A stretch of 64,000 nucleotides of DNA from Pinus tabuliformis (lineage: Eukaryota > Streptophyta > Pinopsida > Pinales > Pinaceae): the NCBI GenBank assembly GCA_031772625.1, contig CM062805.1, forward strand, positions 514,890,102-514,954,101. The letters are read 5' to 3'. The notes under the pieces were generated by a model. That model saw only the letters and a program-made list of their open reading frames with translations. It ran no database searches and had not been told where the DNA came from. Below, piece after piece: positions 10,760 to 21,679 of this stretch. The position numbers and the translations under genes were made by a program. Position 1 is the first letter of the stretch. Every line of letters begins with the position of its first letter.

Positions 10760-13687
10760 TTATACTACTGAAGTATTTATTCTCCCTATTTCTCCTCTCG
10801 GTGCACTTATTCCAGAAGCCTCTGTTGTTGGTCTGAAAATCTTCTGCAACACTTCTTTCTCCCTCTTTCATAGCTCCTTGAGCCTATCGTATACTACCTG
10901 TGAAAGTTGGAGGGCCTCATCCTGCCACGATTGAGTCTTCTCTATCAAAATCTGCTCTTTCCTTTGAACGTCTTCAATGTACTTTTGAAGAGTTCGTCCT
11001 TCAGTGATTCTGGCAAGCCTCTGCTAGACTAGTAAGGTATTCGTAGTTGCCCAGAGTTCTTCCAACTTCTTCTACTTCATCTGGAGCTCCTCTTCAATCC
11101 TATGAATGTTTGGATCCTCCTGCAATGAGGTCCAAATCTGCATAGTTTCATCTAGTAGTTTACCACAGTTCGCCACTGTGTCAGAGATGCCTTTGAGTGA
11201 AAATTTTAGATTCATTTCCCTTTTCTAATGTACTTATGGTGGCATTACTGGCTGCAGCCTCATTTGTAGCTCAGTAATCTTCACTTCATACTCGAACTTC
11301 ATTTATGCGAGATTATTCTTTGAATCCCTTATTGTGAGGCCAAGCTTCGCGACCTTCTCTATTGGTGACGCTTCTTCGCGGACCTTTACGTTTGTAACCA
11401 TAATACAAGTTTTTGTGATGACTTCCTATAGCTTTTGTTTTTGCTAGCACGCTCCATCCCTTTCCTTAATCAGTTGATCAAGATCCTTCTTTAGCGAAGC
11501 TCCTTCCTTCTCCACCTGAATATTTAATAGTGAAGTGTGTTGTTCTCGCTCTTGTAGTTCAACAATTATACCTTGGTGGAAATCATGCAATATCTGAGTT
11601 GGCAGTGCGGCGATGTTCATATTGACATGGTCCCACCCTTTTTCTCACTCTTTGTCTTCGGTTGACTCAAACTGTAATGTTCCAGTTGGTATCTGCAGAA
11701 TCTTGAACCCAAATGTTTTTTCTATCCGTTGTTCTGGATGCAGTGGTTGACCCATCAGTTCCAGTTGTTTGGCTATCTGCAACAGTGAATTTAACTTTGC
11801 AATACCCCATTGAACATTTTACAAGAGTGCTCTGTATCGATTTTCAATCTTGTCCCATGTTTCTGCTGCTACTTCCTGGACTTTGTCTCCAATTTCATCA
11901 ACGTCCCCATCAATAAGGACAAGTGGTATTGCACCCTTAGATTTTTATGCCTTCTGCTTCTTCCTTGTGCTCACCGTAGGCGCTGTAGGCACCCTCTTCT
12001 TGATGATGAAAATGGATTCCTCTTTTGCCTCTTCGTCACTGAGAGGGTCCTTGGTACCCTATTCCTGCTCTAGCTCTGTCTCTTCTGCGTCTTTTCCTTT
12101 GTCCTTTCCACTTGGACCTGCATCTGGCGTGGTGTCCTTCTTTTCTCCAACGTCTTCTATGGTTGGAGTCATCCACTCGTCTGAAAAATGTTGTATTATT
12201 CTAAGAAGGTCATCTTCGGTGATCAAATATGGCATAGGATGCCATGTCTCCATCAGATCCTTCTGAGCCTTTGCATATACCCTGTGAAAGTCTGCCTTAA
12301 ACTCTTCTATATTGTGCTATTGATCATACAAACTTGGTGATAACCTAGGATGCTGTTTCACCACCATGTGAAAGTCCCTATCCAGCAGTACAAAGAAGAT
12401 CTTGTTCTCTTATGCACACAATGGCTCCTTGTTATGCCAGAGTGAGGCATATCGCTCGGCGTCACATATATCTACTTCAACTGGAGGAAATTGTGAGTCC
12501 TCCATTTTTTTCCATGCTAACAACATGATGATCAAGATCAACCATGCATAGTGAAATGTCTTACCCTATTCCTGTGCTTCTTGGTAGTCCGCAAAAAATT
12601 CCTTACATGAATACCCAACCTAGTTGAACTGAACCCCATTATTGCATTGCGTGGCTAGGGACTTCGTTTTCTATACACTTCCTCATTATATTTTCGGCTA
12701 AGATGTGTGTGGTGAATCACACCCCTTGGTTGCTGATGGAGTTAATATCATAACCTCGTGACTTTTTTATTATCCCGTACTTGTCCTTCATTGTTTGTGC
12801 TACTGCCTTATCTTGGTTTTTTCCAACGAACTCTTCGATGAGGTCCTTTCCTTGGTAAGGAAATCTAGCAATCCTTCTTATCAACATTTCATCAATCGGG
12901 ATTCTCTTCCCCAGCTAGAGGCATCCGTCATGCACTAATATCTGTAACTATCTAACACAAGTTGTGTTAGACATGCTTCTATCGAGGTGTGGCACATTTA
13001 ACATGTTCAGAAAGCCCGATCTCTGTAATCCCTAAGATGTTGGTGTGGCTCCAACCTTTTAACTCCACTCTCTGGATAGTACACCTATTGTAGGTACTTG
13101 CTCAACTCGAAATGAGGATACTTACTTCGGTCATTGAAGTCCAAATCCTCCATCTTCAACTGTGGAATTTTTCCCAATAATTCTCCTTCTAATGGCACTT
13201 TTTCAGGTAGCAGTGGTGTGAAAGTGTCGAATTTCGTCTCTTTGGGATATTTAGCCGGCTTGGTACCCGGTTCCCTTCGTGGAAAATATGGTGGCAACAC
13301 AAAGGGAATTTTTGCGCCCTCTGTTTCTATTTGGTGCATTTTGGCTTCCTCCTCACTATCATGGATTTGTTCTGGTTCTTTCTGCTGCACTAGTTTCTCC
13401 ACCTTCTGCTCAGGTTTCTTATCCTGCTTGGTCTTTGTCTGTTTCTCTTTCTCTACCTTCTTTCTCATTTATTTCCTTAGCTCTACTCTAGAGGCTTCAA
13501 TCGGTATCTTTTATTGTCTTCTTTATGGCTTTTCTTCCATGGCTACTTATTTTCGCAATGACCTCATGCGTGTTAGGGCCACATGTACACTTGATGTTAT
13601 GGATTTACCAGTCTAAGCTTCGATGACCCCTGTTAGCCCTTTCTCTGCAAACTCTCTAGCAATCTCTTCGAAACTTCTCTTAGACAT
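10760..13687 (-). pseudogene. Extra ORF of element B, downstream of integrase (sense)
   Basis: A single reading frame of 976 codons from ATG 13687 to a TAA at 10760-10762 followed at once by TGA. It is interrupted by roughly thirty point stops, but I found no frameshift at the three points checked (13468, 12253 and the end are all in phase). N-terminal part: MSKRSFEEIAREFAEKG, then a lysine/glutamate-rich stretch (KEKQTKTKQDKK). The middle has a hydrophobic block (HYAWLILIIMLLAW) and a domain ending near 12059-12253 (MPYLITEDDLLRIIQHF), then a charged linker (PSGKDKGKD). The last third is a long coiled coil rich in Glu, Leu and Gln. It has no polymerase or protease motif. Extra ORFs after pol are known in several plant gypsy lineages (Athila env-like, Tat aORFs), but the function is unknown. 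I do not recognise the family. Confidence 0.7.
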
Positions 13688-14216
13688 ACAACAACACACT
13701 TGTCTCACACTTGGTCACAAATTCTCAAACTGAATTCTCTAGATAGAAAAGTATAAAATGTGGAGCAAGACATGGATTTTATAGCGAATTTGAATTTTGA
13801 ACCCCATGATTAGCTTAGATCTTGCTCATTAAATGTAGATATGGCACTAGATCCAGCTAGCTGTGCTTCATAAATGCATTTCTCCTAGACCTTTTAATGA
13901 CACGTTTCTTTTAACGACAATTTTTTCCTTCCAATGGTCATATTTCCGGAGAACTTTGACGAACCTTCCCTTGTGGTGCAACAATCCTTCCTTTGTTGCG
14001 ATTCTTTCAGACTTCGACATACTCTTGAATATCATGCAATAATATTCCTTTAGCGAAGTTCCCTTATGTAGAGTAGTTTATAATCCAATGCCCACTTTCA
14101 ACTACAGGTGGCACTAAGAATCTTATCCTTTCATTCTTTAGTGCGAAGCTCCAGGGACAAAGTTGTCCCTATATACCTTCAATATGCTACCATTCACTCA
14201 TCCTAGAATCAAATAA

Positions 14217-14221
14217 CTATT
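14217..14221. repeat. Target site duplication of element C, left
   Basis: CTATT, identical to 17558-17562 on the other side of C. A perfect 5 bp duplication. Confidence 0.95.
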
Positions 14222-14844
14222 TGATCCAGGTGGATGTTGGTGGCCACCCACCTACCCCACTTGGACCCCCACAACTGTCTCTTTTAGCTTTTCAGTTTCC
14301 TTAATTGTAGCACAATTTACTATTTTTAGCATTTTTCTAGGTCCTGAACTTTTGGAGCTGTTTTGAGGCCCTAAACAATGTTTTTTGGGAAATCTGGGAG
14401 CAAAATGGGTCCATGGTCTGATGTTGCTCTTCCCAAAGTTATAGTTCTCGAATAGATCTTTTTAGCGAGCTATTGTATGCATCAAAACAGAGATCGGGTG
14501 CCAAAGTTACGACCCCGGGAAGTTGATGTACCAATTTACCCAAACCGGGGCCCACAACTTGGCATTTCATCTGCTAGGGTTAGGTTTTTGGATGTTAAGG
14601 GTTTTCCATTGTTTCTCAAAAATAAATAGGTCTTTGAGCCTCATTGTAACATAGTTCAGAGGCATGTAGCCGCCACATCTCTTCTCAGAGATAAGCTACC
14701 ATTGCCCTAGCTGGTTTATTTCCATTTCTGTTTGTAAGCATATTTCAGTGTTTTACATTAATGAAATGAAGTATTATTTCTACTGCATCTTTGTGTTTAT
14801 GGTTATCTCTATAATTTGTTGCGTTCCTGTTTAAATCCAGATCA
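14222..14844 (+). repeat. 5' LTR of element C
   Basis: Starts TGATCCAGGTGG and ends AATCCAGATCA. A TATA-like AAAATAAATAGG lies near 14619-14630 and is conserved in the 3' copy as AACAATAAATAGG. GC-richer than the surrounding DNA. Confidence 0.94.
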
Positions 14845-14845
14845 G

Positions 14846-14857
14846 TGGTATCAGAGC
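14846..14857 (+). promoter_or_regulatory. Primer binding site of element C
   Basis: TGGTATCAGAGC, perfect initiator-Met tRNA complement, one base after the LTR. Confidence 0.95.
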
Positions 14858-14894
14858 GGTCTGCTTTTTCTTTGTTTTTCTTTGCATGTTCCCA

Positions 14895-16490
14895 ATGAGG
14901 TCAGGATATAAGGAGTTAGGGCTTGAACTGGTCGAACCTTTGCAAGACCAGCCTCACAAATCCCGACGGCCTCCCATGGCGGATGAAAAGAAAGACGAGG
15001 GGGCAGGAGATCCTATCAAAATCTTGCTCAAAGAGGCCCTCAAGTGACAAAGGAACGCGATGATTGACCGCTTTGCCCAAATCCTTTAGCGGCTACCCAG
15101 AGGTGACGCATCGTCTTCCAACAGCTACTCTAGAAACAGCACACCCTTTAAGGTACAAGTTAAATTTGAAATCCCCATCTTTGAGGGTCAAATAGGCGTA
15201 GATGTCATAGATAAATGGTTTAATATGCTAGATGGGTATTTTTCTTTTCATGAATTTTCGAGTCGGGAAAAGATTGTTTTTTCTCTTCTCAAAGCAGCCC
15301 CCCACATCAAGGTCTGGTGGGAAACCTATTGCGAGCAGAAGGATGAAAGTACAGGCTCACTATTTTCAGCTGCACCCACTTGGAATTCATTTTGGGATGC
15401 CATTAAGGAGCAGTATTACCCATTCAAAAGCTATGAGGATAAATACATAAAGTGGACCACGTTGCGGTAGGGAAGGGACGAATATGTGCCAGAGTTCACA
15501 AACATTTTTCATACCCTTCGCACACAGTTGGGTATCAAGGACTCTGAGCTGCATTTGCTACTCAAATACTGCGGCTACCTACACAGATACATCCAGGAAG
15601 AGATGGTGTTCCTGAACATCTCCTCACTCGGCACGACGTACCGATATGCTGTCAAAATCAAGCAAAAGTTCAAGCAGAAGAAGCGAGACTTTGGGTCTGT
15701 GAATCCGAAGACTAAAGGACAAAGCTAAGACGGGGCAACCCAAGACAACCCGTCGAAGTTGCAAGAAAAGAACAACACCATGAAGTCAAAGAAGGACATA
15801 GGAAAGTGGTGTGAGTTCCATAAGAGCCTCGCTCACAACACAAGTGAGTGTCGGACCAAGCAGTTGCTGGTGACCGAGTTGAAGGCTTCAGAATCAGATA
15901 CATGTTCTGACCCTGAGTCAGAACCCAACAAGGGGAATGGAAAAGGGAAGCAGATCATTGATGCAGAGCCCAGTGCCACTATTGCCACTGCCAAGATCTA
16001 GAAGAATGAGCCCGAAGATCTAGAGCAGGGGAAACGTCTTTTCCACTCACAAATGTGGGTGAAGGGTTCGCCGCTACAATTCATTGTTGACAGTGGAAGC
16101 CAAAAGAACCTCATTTCAGCAGAGGTTGTGAAACAGTCGGGCCTACCGACTACACCACACCCGTAGCCGTACAGTATTGGGTGGCTTCATGAAGGATGAG
16201 ATCTTTGAGTTCACTAGCAGTGTCGCCTTCCCTACAGCATCAAACCCTTCACAGACGAGGTATTGTGTGATGTTACACCTCTGGATGTTTGTGATGTATT
16301 ATTAGGCCAACCATACTTGTGGAGGTGACATGCTGTGTATGAGTCAAGGCCTCGTGGTGTTATTATTTCTTTGGGTCATTTGTTATACAGGATACCGAAG
16401 GTAGCCCCACCTACCACCACCTCTTTGATCGCTGCTAAGAAAGGCAACAAGCTCATCTCACAGACTAGGAAATTTATTTTTTGTTTGGTT
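14895..16490 (+). pseudogene. Element C gag and protease
   Basis: One frame from ATG 14895, interrupted by a few stops. The gag core at 15225-15730 has KVWWETYCEQ and WNSFWDAIKEQYYP, the conserved Trp and Tyr pattern of plant gypsy gag. At about 15808-15860 a zinc knuckle of the C-x2-H-x4-H-x4-C form (CEFHKSLAHNTSEC) replaces the usual CCHC, followed by an acidic serine-rich tail. Protease follows at 16066-16330: FIVDSGSQKNLIS (catalytic DSG intact) and DVCDVLLGQPYLW (flap-side motif), with a frame change between them near 16165. Gag assembles particles; protease would process the polyprotein. Confidence 0.88.
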
Positions 16491-16559
16491 CACTCCTAAA
16501 GTAAGGGGAAGATCATTGCCACATCCATGACCCCTGCGAAGGGTTCCTCCATGTAGCAG

Positions 16560-16920
16560 CAACAGCAAAGGGATACGGTCATGAAAAAACACAGGAACAA
16601 CTTCTCCTCACCTACAGGGATACCGCACAAGCTTCAGGTGGACAACAAAGTCTGGTTGCATCTGCAGAAATAACGCCTTACAAGAGCCCATCAGAAGCTC
16701 CGACCACTCTGACATGGACCTTACATCATTACCAAGGTTGTGGGAAACAATGATTTGAAGCATAAAATTCCTCCATTCCTTCACTTGTACTGAGTGTTCA
16801 ATATGGAACACCCTCGACCATGCTTCCCACCATTACTGGACACAACAGAGATTGCAGAACAGCTCACCAGGGACCAAGTTTAGCAGATGGAGGAACTCAA
16901 TGCAATGGGGGCCATTGCTT
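16560..16920 (+). pseudogene. Element C: integrase C-terminal tail after an internal deletion
   Basis: The text IPHKLQVDNKVWLHLQK, then HGPYIITKVVGN, NMEHPRPCFPPLLD and EIAEQL, is the C-terminal domain of a gypsy integrase. It follows the protease tail after only about 150 bases. RT, RNase H, the HHCC finger and the DDE core are missing. The junction is near 16560-16600, where protease-tail residues (KGSSM) give way to KKHRNN. There are at least two stops. The tail reaches the polypurine tract with MEELNAMGAIAS. Confidence 0.82.
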
Positions 16921-16923
16921 CCT

Positions 16924-16936
16924 AAGGGGGGAGGAA
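16924..16936 (+). promoter_or_regulatory. Polypurine tract of element C
   Basis: AAGGGGGGAGGAA runs directly into the 3' LTR start at 16937. Confidence 0.92.
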
Positions 16937-17557
16937 TGATCTAGGTGGATTTTGGTGGCCACCCACCTATCCCACTTGGACCCCCACAATTATCTCTTTC
17001 AACTTTTTTGTTTCCTTAATTGTAGCACAATTTACTATTTTTAGCAGTTTTCCAGGTCCTGAACTTCCGGAGCCATTTTGAGGCCCTAAACGATGTTTTT
17101 TGGGAAATCTGGGAGCAACAGGAGACCACGGACCAATTTTTCTCTTCCCAAAGTTATAGTTCTCGAATAGATATTTCTAACGAGCTATTGTACGCGTCAA
17201 ACGGAGATCGGGTACCAAAGTTACGACCCCGGGAAGTTGATGTACCAATTTACCCAAAACGGGGCCCACAGCTTGGCATTTCATCTCCTAGGGTTAGGTT
17301 TTTAGATGTTAAGTGCTTTCCATTGTTTCTCAACAATAAATAGGCCTTCGAGCCTCATTGTAACACAGTTCAGAGGCATGCAGCCGCCACATCTCTTCTC
17401 AGAGATAAGCTACCATCGCCCTAGCTGGTTTATTTCCATTTTTGTTTGTAAGCATATTTTAGTATTTTACATTAATGAAATGAAGTATTATTTCCACTGC
17501 ATGTTTCTGTTTATGGTTATCTCTGTAATTTGTGCATTTCTGTTTAAATCCGGATCA
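16937..17557 (+). repeat. 3' LTR of element C
   Basis: Starts TGATCTAGGTGG, ends AATCCGGATCA; followed by the CTATT duplication. Confidence 0.94.
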
Positions 17558-17562
17558 CTATT
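17558..17562. repeat. Target site duplication of element C, right
   Basis: CTATT, matching 14217-14221. Confidence 0.95.
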
Positions 17563-18570
17563 TAACTTTGCAAGCTGCATTGCACCACTATCAAAGATGT
17601 GCTTGATGATATACGGTCCTAACCAATGTGTTTTAAATTTTCCAGGGAACTTCGTGAATTTTATATCATATAAAAGTACAAGATCTCCTTCCCGGAATGT
17701 CTTCTTATTGATGTTCCTGTCATGCCAGGCTTTCTCCCTTTCTTTTTTCACTTGCTAATAAAAACCTGCTATAAACCTATCTTCTTCTAGAGCAAGTAAT
17801 TTTGCCATCCTTTCTTCCATTATATCAGAGTCTGCCATGTCTGTGAAGGCTGCAATTCTTAAACTTGGCACAATGTACTCCATAGGCATGGTTGCTTCTT
17901 TCTTCATATACCAACCTAAAAGGTGTTTGTCCTATCAGTTTCTTGCATGTTGTCCTATATGCCCACAACACCACTGGAATCCTTAGATTACAATGATTTC
18001 TATTCACATTGCACACTTTTGTAAGTGAATTCTCCAGAATTTTATGGAATGCTTCCACAATTCCATTTTCCTGAGGATAATAAGGAGTGCTCTTTTGGTG
18101 GTAAACTTGAAATTCCTCAGTTAATGCTTCAATGGTTTGATTCAAAAAATGTCACCCTTGATCACTCATCAATATCTTTGGACACCCAAATCTAGAAAAA
18201 TATACTCAAATATGAACTTCACAGCAATTTATGCATTGCAATCCTTCACAAGTTGTGCTTCGACCCACCTAGTCAGATAATCGATCACAATGATTATATA
18301 CCTCGCACCAGTATTTTTCCTTGGTGGATTGATCGGTCCTACAAAATCAATAGCCCATTTGTTAAAAGCTTGCAATGTTAGTTGTGGTACAAGTGGCATT
18401 TCATCTCTCCTTGAAGGTTTTCCTATTCTTTGGCATATATCACAAGCTCAACAATATTCCTTTGCATCTTTGTGTAATGTAAGCCACTATAGTCCTGCTC
18501 TTAAAATTTTCTGCGTAGTGGCTTTCCCTGCATAATGTCCACCAACTACGCCACTATGAGATTTTGTCAA
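17563..18570 (-). pseudogene. Element B integrase
   Basis: Inserts element cDNA into the genome; decayed. From high to low coordinates: a zinc-finger part near 18430-18480; the catalytic core with WAIDFVGP (first Asp present, near 18330-18360), SDQG (second Asp, near 18150-18165), then [16 protein letters not shown] (catalytic Glu) at 17900-18145; and [20 protein letters not shown]. The C-terminal domain at 17563-17751 reads DLVLLYDIKFTKFPGKF and WLGPYIIKHIF. Stops and frame changes occur in the core. The last residues of the domain continue on the far side of element C, at about 14140-14216. Confidence 0.88.
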
Positions 18571-18576
18571 AATTAT

Positions 18577-19181
18577 CTATTTTTCGTGCTTAGGAACATA
18601 CCTGCACAATATTTCATCTAGTCCCAATTTATACAAATGTCTTGCTATCACTGAAAAATCTGCTACCTTAACCACCATCTCTTTCTTTTGTTGAGTAGTG
18701 TATTCTAAAGGGACCATTCCTGTGGTTAAGAAATGAATAATATCAATGAAGTTCTCATTTTCTACTATGATAAAAAACAATTCCACATCAGGAAGATTAT
18801 CCTCTATATCTATTGGTTCTTCTCCTGTTTCTATCCTTGATAAATTATTAGGTCCGACATTTAGTCTTCCTGGCTTAACAATAACTTCAAAGTCATACTC
18901 CTGAAATAGTAATATCCACCTGAAAATTTTCCTCCTAAAACAAGCTTGTTTACCAAATATTTTAGTGTAGAGTGATCTGTGAACATCTTGAAATGTGATC
19001 CCAACAAATAATGTCTGAACTTATGTAATGCATATACCATAGTTAGACCTTCCCTTTCTGTAGTTGTATAGTTCTTTTTTGCTTTAGATAGTTTCCTACT
19101 TGCAAAATCTATGGGGTGATCTATTTCTCCTGCACTAGGTTGTGCCAATACCACTCCTAAAGCTATGCATGAAGCATCCAC
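18577..19181 (-). pseudogene. Element B RNase H
   Basis: Gypsy RNase H, which removes the RNA strand of the RNA-DNA hybrid. The block at 18861-19181 begins MDASCIALGVVLAQP, where the first catalytic Asp is kept, then IDFASRKLSKAKKNYTTTE (catalytic Glu) and FKMFTDHSTLKYLVNK (second Asp). The segment 18577-18786 leads into the integrase finger. There are frame breaks between them. Contrast with elements F and G, where the equivalent first Asp is gone. Confidence 0.88.
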
Positions 19182-19364
19182 ATGAACATGAAATTCCTTA
19201 TTCCATTATGGGAAAACCAGAATAGGCACAGTTACCATATTTTCTTTTAGTGTGTCGAGGCTCTTTTAACACTCTTCATTCCATATGAATGTTACATCTT
19301 TCTTCAACATTTTTTCCATCAGCGCATTGATCTTCTTATATCCTTTGATAAATGTTCTGTAATA

Positions 19365-20260
19365 TCATGTATGTCCCAGTGTGGTGCGAATGTCCCTAAC
19401 TATCTTTGGTGGAGGTAAATTCACAATAATAGCAATCTTTGCAGGATCCACCATCAATCCATGCTTGAAAATAATATGTCCTAACAATATACCAAAAGGT
19501 ACACAAAATATACACTTTTTTGTATTTAGAGAAATATGATACTGTCTGCATGTGTCAAGCATCAGCCTTAAGCTCACAACATGTTTCTTCAATAACCCAA
19601 AAACTTCCAAAAAATTGTGAATATACTATTTGAAAGTTGCACCCACTACTCTTGAAAATATGGCAGGGGCATTCTTCAACCCAAAAGGCATCAACGTATA
19701 CTGATATGAACCCCATTCTATAGCGAAGGTGGTCTTATGTCAATCCACTGGTGCAATTCTAATATGATGGTATCCTAAAAATCCATCTGTAAATGAATAG
19801 GCTTCCTGGCCTCCTACATTGTCCAATACTTCATCAGTGAAAGGAGTAGGGAATGGATCATGTAGACATGCATCATTTAACTTCCTTAAATAAACACAAT
19901 CCTTATTTCACCATGTGTTTTATTTTCTTGTACTACCATAGGGCTTACCCACTCTAATTCTTCCACAGGTTCAATGATTCCAGTTGATATCATTTTCTCA
20001 AGTTATTTATTCACTTTTTCTTTGTATTTTGGATTCAGTCTATAAGGTCTTTGCTTAACTGGCTTCACATCAAGTTTCAAAGGAATCTTCATAACTCCCA
20101 AGTCCCCTACTATGCCTTTCATATCTGAGAACTTAGTGGGGAATAACTCTTGGTATTCATGCAAAAGATCTCTCACTTTGTTGCCTATGTCTTCATCCCA
20201 ATAATCTCCTATGGTTGAAAAATTTGGCTCTTGTTCTAACCCTATATTTACCATTTGTTA
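19365..20260 (-). pseudogene. Element B reverse transcriptase
   Basis: Minus-strand RT. The N-terminal part at 20003-20254 has a DLLHEYQELFPTKFSDM block and PYRLNPKYKEKV. Fingers and palm near 19640-19900 include SFTDGFLGYHHIRI (motif A Asp) and MPFGLKNAPAIFSRV. The thumb side at 19365-19610 reads FGLLKKHVVSLRLMLDTC and ILLGHIIFKHGLMVDPAK. Between HNFLEV and FGLLKKH the catalytic YxDD box expected in all active gypsy RTs is missing, apparently by a short in-frame deletion near 19600-19612. Stops are scattered through it. The enzyme could not be active. Confidence 0.87.
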
Positions 20261-20869
20261 TATCAGGCATTTATATCTCAGGTCCATTCACTTCGTAGTG
20301 ACCTTCAGAATCTGCTATGTAAATACTGCGAGGGTCTTCCTCTTCTTCTACATCGATGTTGTAGCATTCTAGTAAATTCTATAGTTTTGCATCCCAATTA
20401 GGCTACCAAGTGAGTGGAATTTCATTCTCAAAAGTCGTGTTTTTAACTATCTGAAGGGCTGAATCTATATATGGACAACCCTCTTCAAAGTTAAATGTCA
20501 ATATAAACCCATCAACCATCTTTGTCTAGCTCGCAGTACCATGTCAATATAAACCGATGCGCCCATTCTTCTCATGGAATGTCTTTCCATGTTGTCATGC
20601 AAAGCTGGATGTGCTCTCTAGGATCAATTTAACCATCATATTTATCTGTCAATTCTATGTCTACCTGACCAAACCGTACCCATATCAGCCTTCAACATTA
20701 TTGCTAAGTTCCTATGTTCTTCTTATATGTACCCGACCATATAGTAGGAATAGCTCTTAGGGATATATCTAGGGCTAATAATCTTTAACATTCTAGTATT
20801 GGTTCTTCCTATTCTTGAAGAAAATTATTTATATCACCCAAACCATCATAGTAAGGAAAATTACATACC

Positions 20870-21499
20870 TCAGAGGTTATACAATGAAGATTTAGTCATT
20901 CTTGCACATCGCCTTGTAGACACTTCATATAGCCTATTTTGCCGATTTTCTAATTCTTCTTTTGCATCTGAAGTGAAGGAACTGTCCTGATCCCAACCCA
21001 ATTTTCCATCTGCAGTAGGGTTAATCCATTCCTCTTCTTTGGCTACCACTTGATAGATGTTATCTATATCAATTGTGTTGTACTCCTCTTTAACAAGTTC
21101 AATATACATCGCTCCTTCTGATGGATCCAAGGGAACTATCACTCTCATATTGTTGCTTTCAAATATCATTTTCCTCTTCTTAAAGTTGGTTATAGACATA
21201 TTAGAAAATTCCCAGTTCAATCCAAGTAATGCAGGATATGGGTTACTGTCATCCACAATTTCTATTAGTTCAAAATCTGTAGTAGTGCACACCCCTTCAA
21301 TGTCCACTGTAATTCTTGATAACCTTCCTAGAGGGACAATATTTTGTTGATTCACCATTCTTAGTTGAATAGTTGACCATTGCAACTTCGGTTTACCCAT
21401 TAGTTCCCTTGTTTGATTCGTTAGGACATTAACTTCAAATCCCAGATCTAAAATAACTTGGTCCATATCATATTCTCGTATTTGTGCACTAAGCCCCAT
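20870..21499 (-). pseudogene. Element B protease region
   Basis: Longest open stretch of B (209 codons). It reads QVILDLGFEVNVL, an aspartic protease active-site variant (DLG instead of DSG/DTG), then GRLSRITVDIEG and YPALLGLNWEFSNM, the second half of the retropepsin fold (hydrophobic-hydrophobic-G-x-x-W/F pattern). It continues with an acidic linker toward RT. DLG may be native to this lineage or a decay product; I cannot tell without relatives. Confidence 0.75.
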
Positions 21500-21679
21500 T
21501 TCCTTTCCAGTTCTCTTTTATTTATATAAATTGTTTAATTCACACATTTCACTCTGCGGTACTTCCTTAGATACACAAGATTCTATCCATTCCTACAGTC
21601 CTTCTATAGATTTCTCAACAACTTCATACAAATTTGTAGGAAATATTTTAAAATACCGGGATCCATATATTGTGTCACA

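Larger units (their letters stand above)
14222..17557 (+). mobile_element. Element C: internally deleted non-autonomous gypsy element
   Basis: 3,336 bp element with two LTRs (14222-14844 and 16937-17557), a Met-tRNA primer site, gag, protease, the integrase C-terminal tail, a polypurine tract and perfect CTATT duplications. RT, RNase H and the integrase core are absent, so it needed another element's enzymes. It inserted into B just downstream of the B integrase. LTR ends are TGATC...GATCA. LTR identity is about 90% over the first 180 bases by eye, and most differences are C/T or G/A. Confidence 0.93.

Noticed and set aside
13134..13616. 160-codon plus-strand ORF
   Set aside because: It lies opposite the lysine/glutamate-rich part of the extra ORF of B; the serine/cysteine-rich translation is a shadow.
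17306..17758. 150-codon plus-strand ORF across the end of element C
   Set aside because: It spans the C LTR and its junction with B and runs antisense to integrase; no protein similarity.
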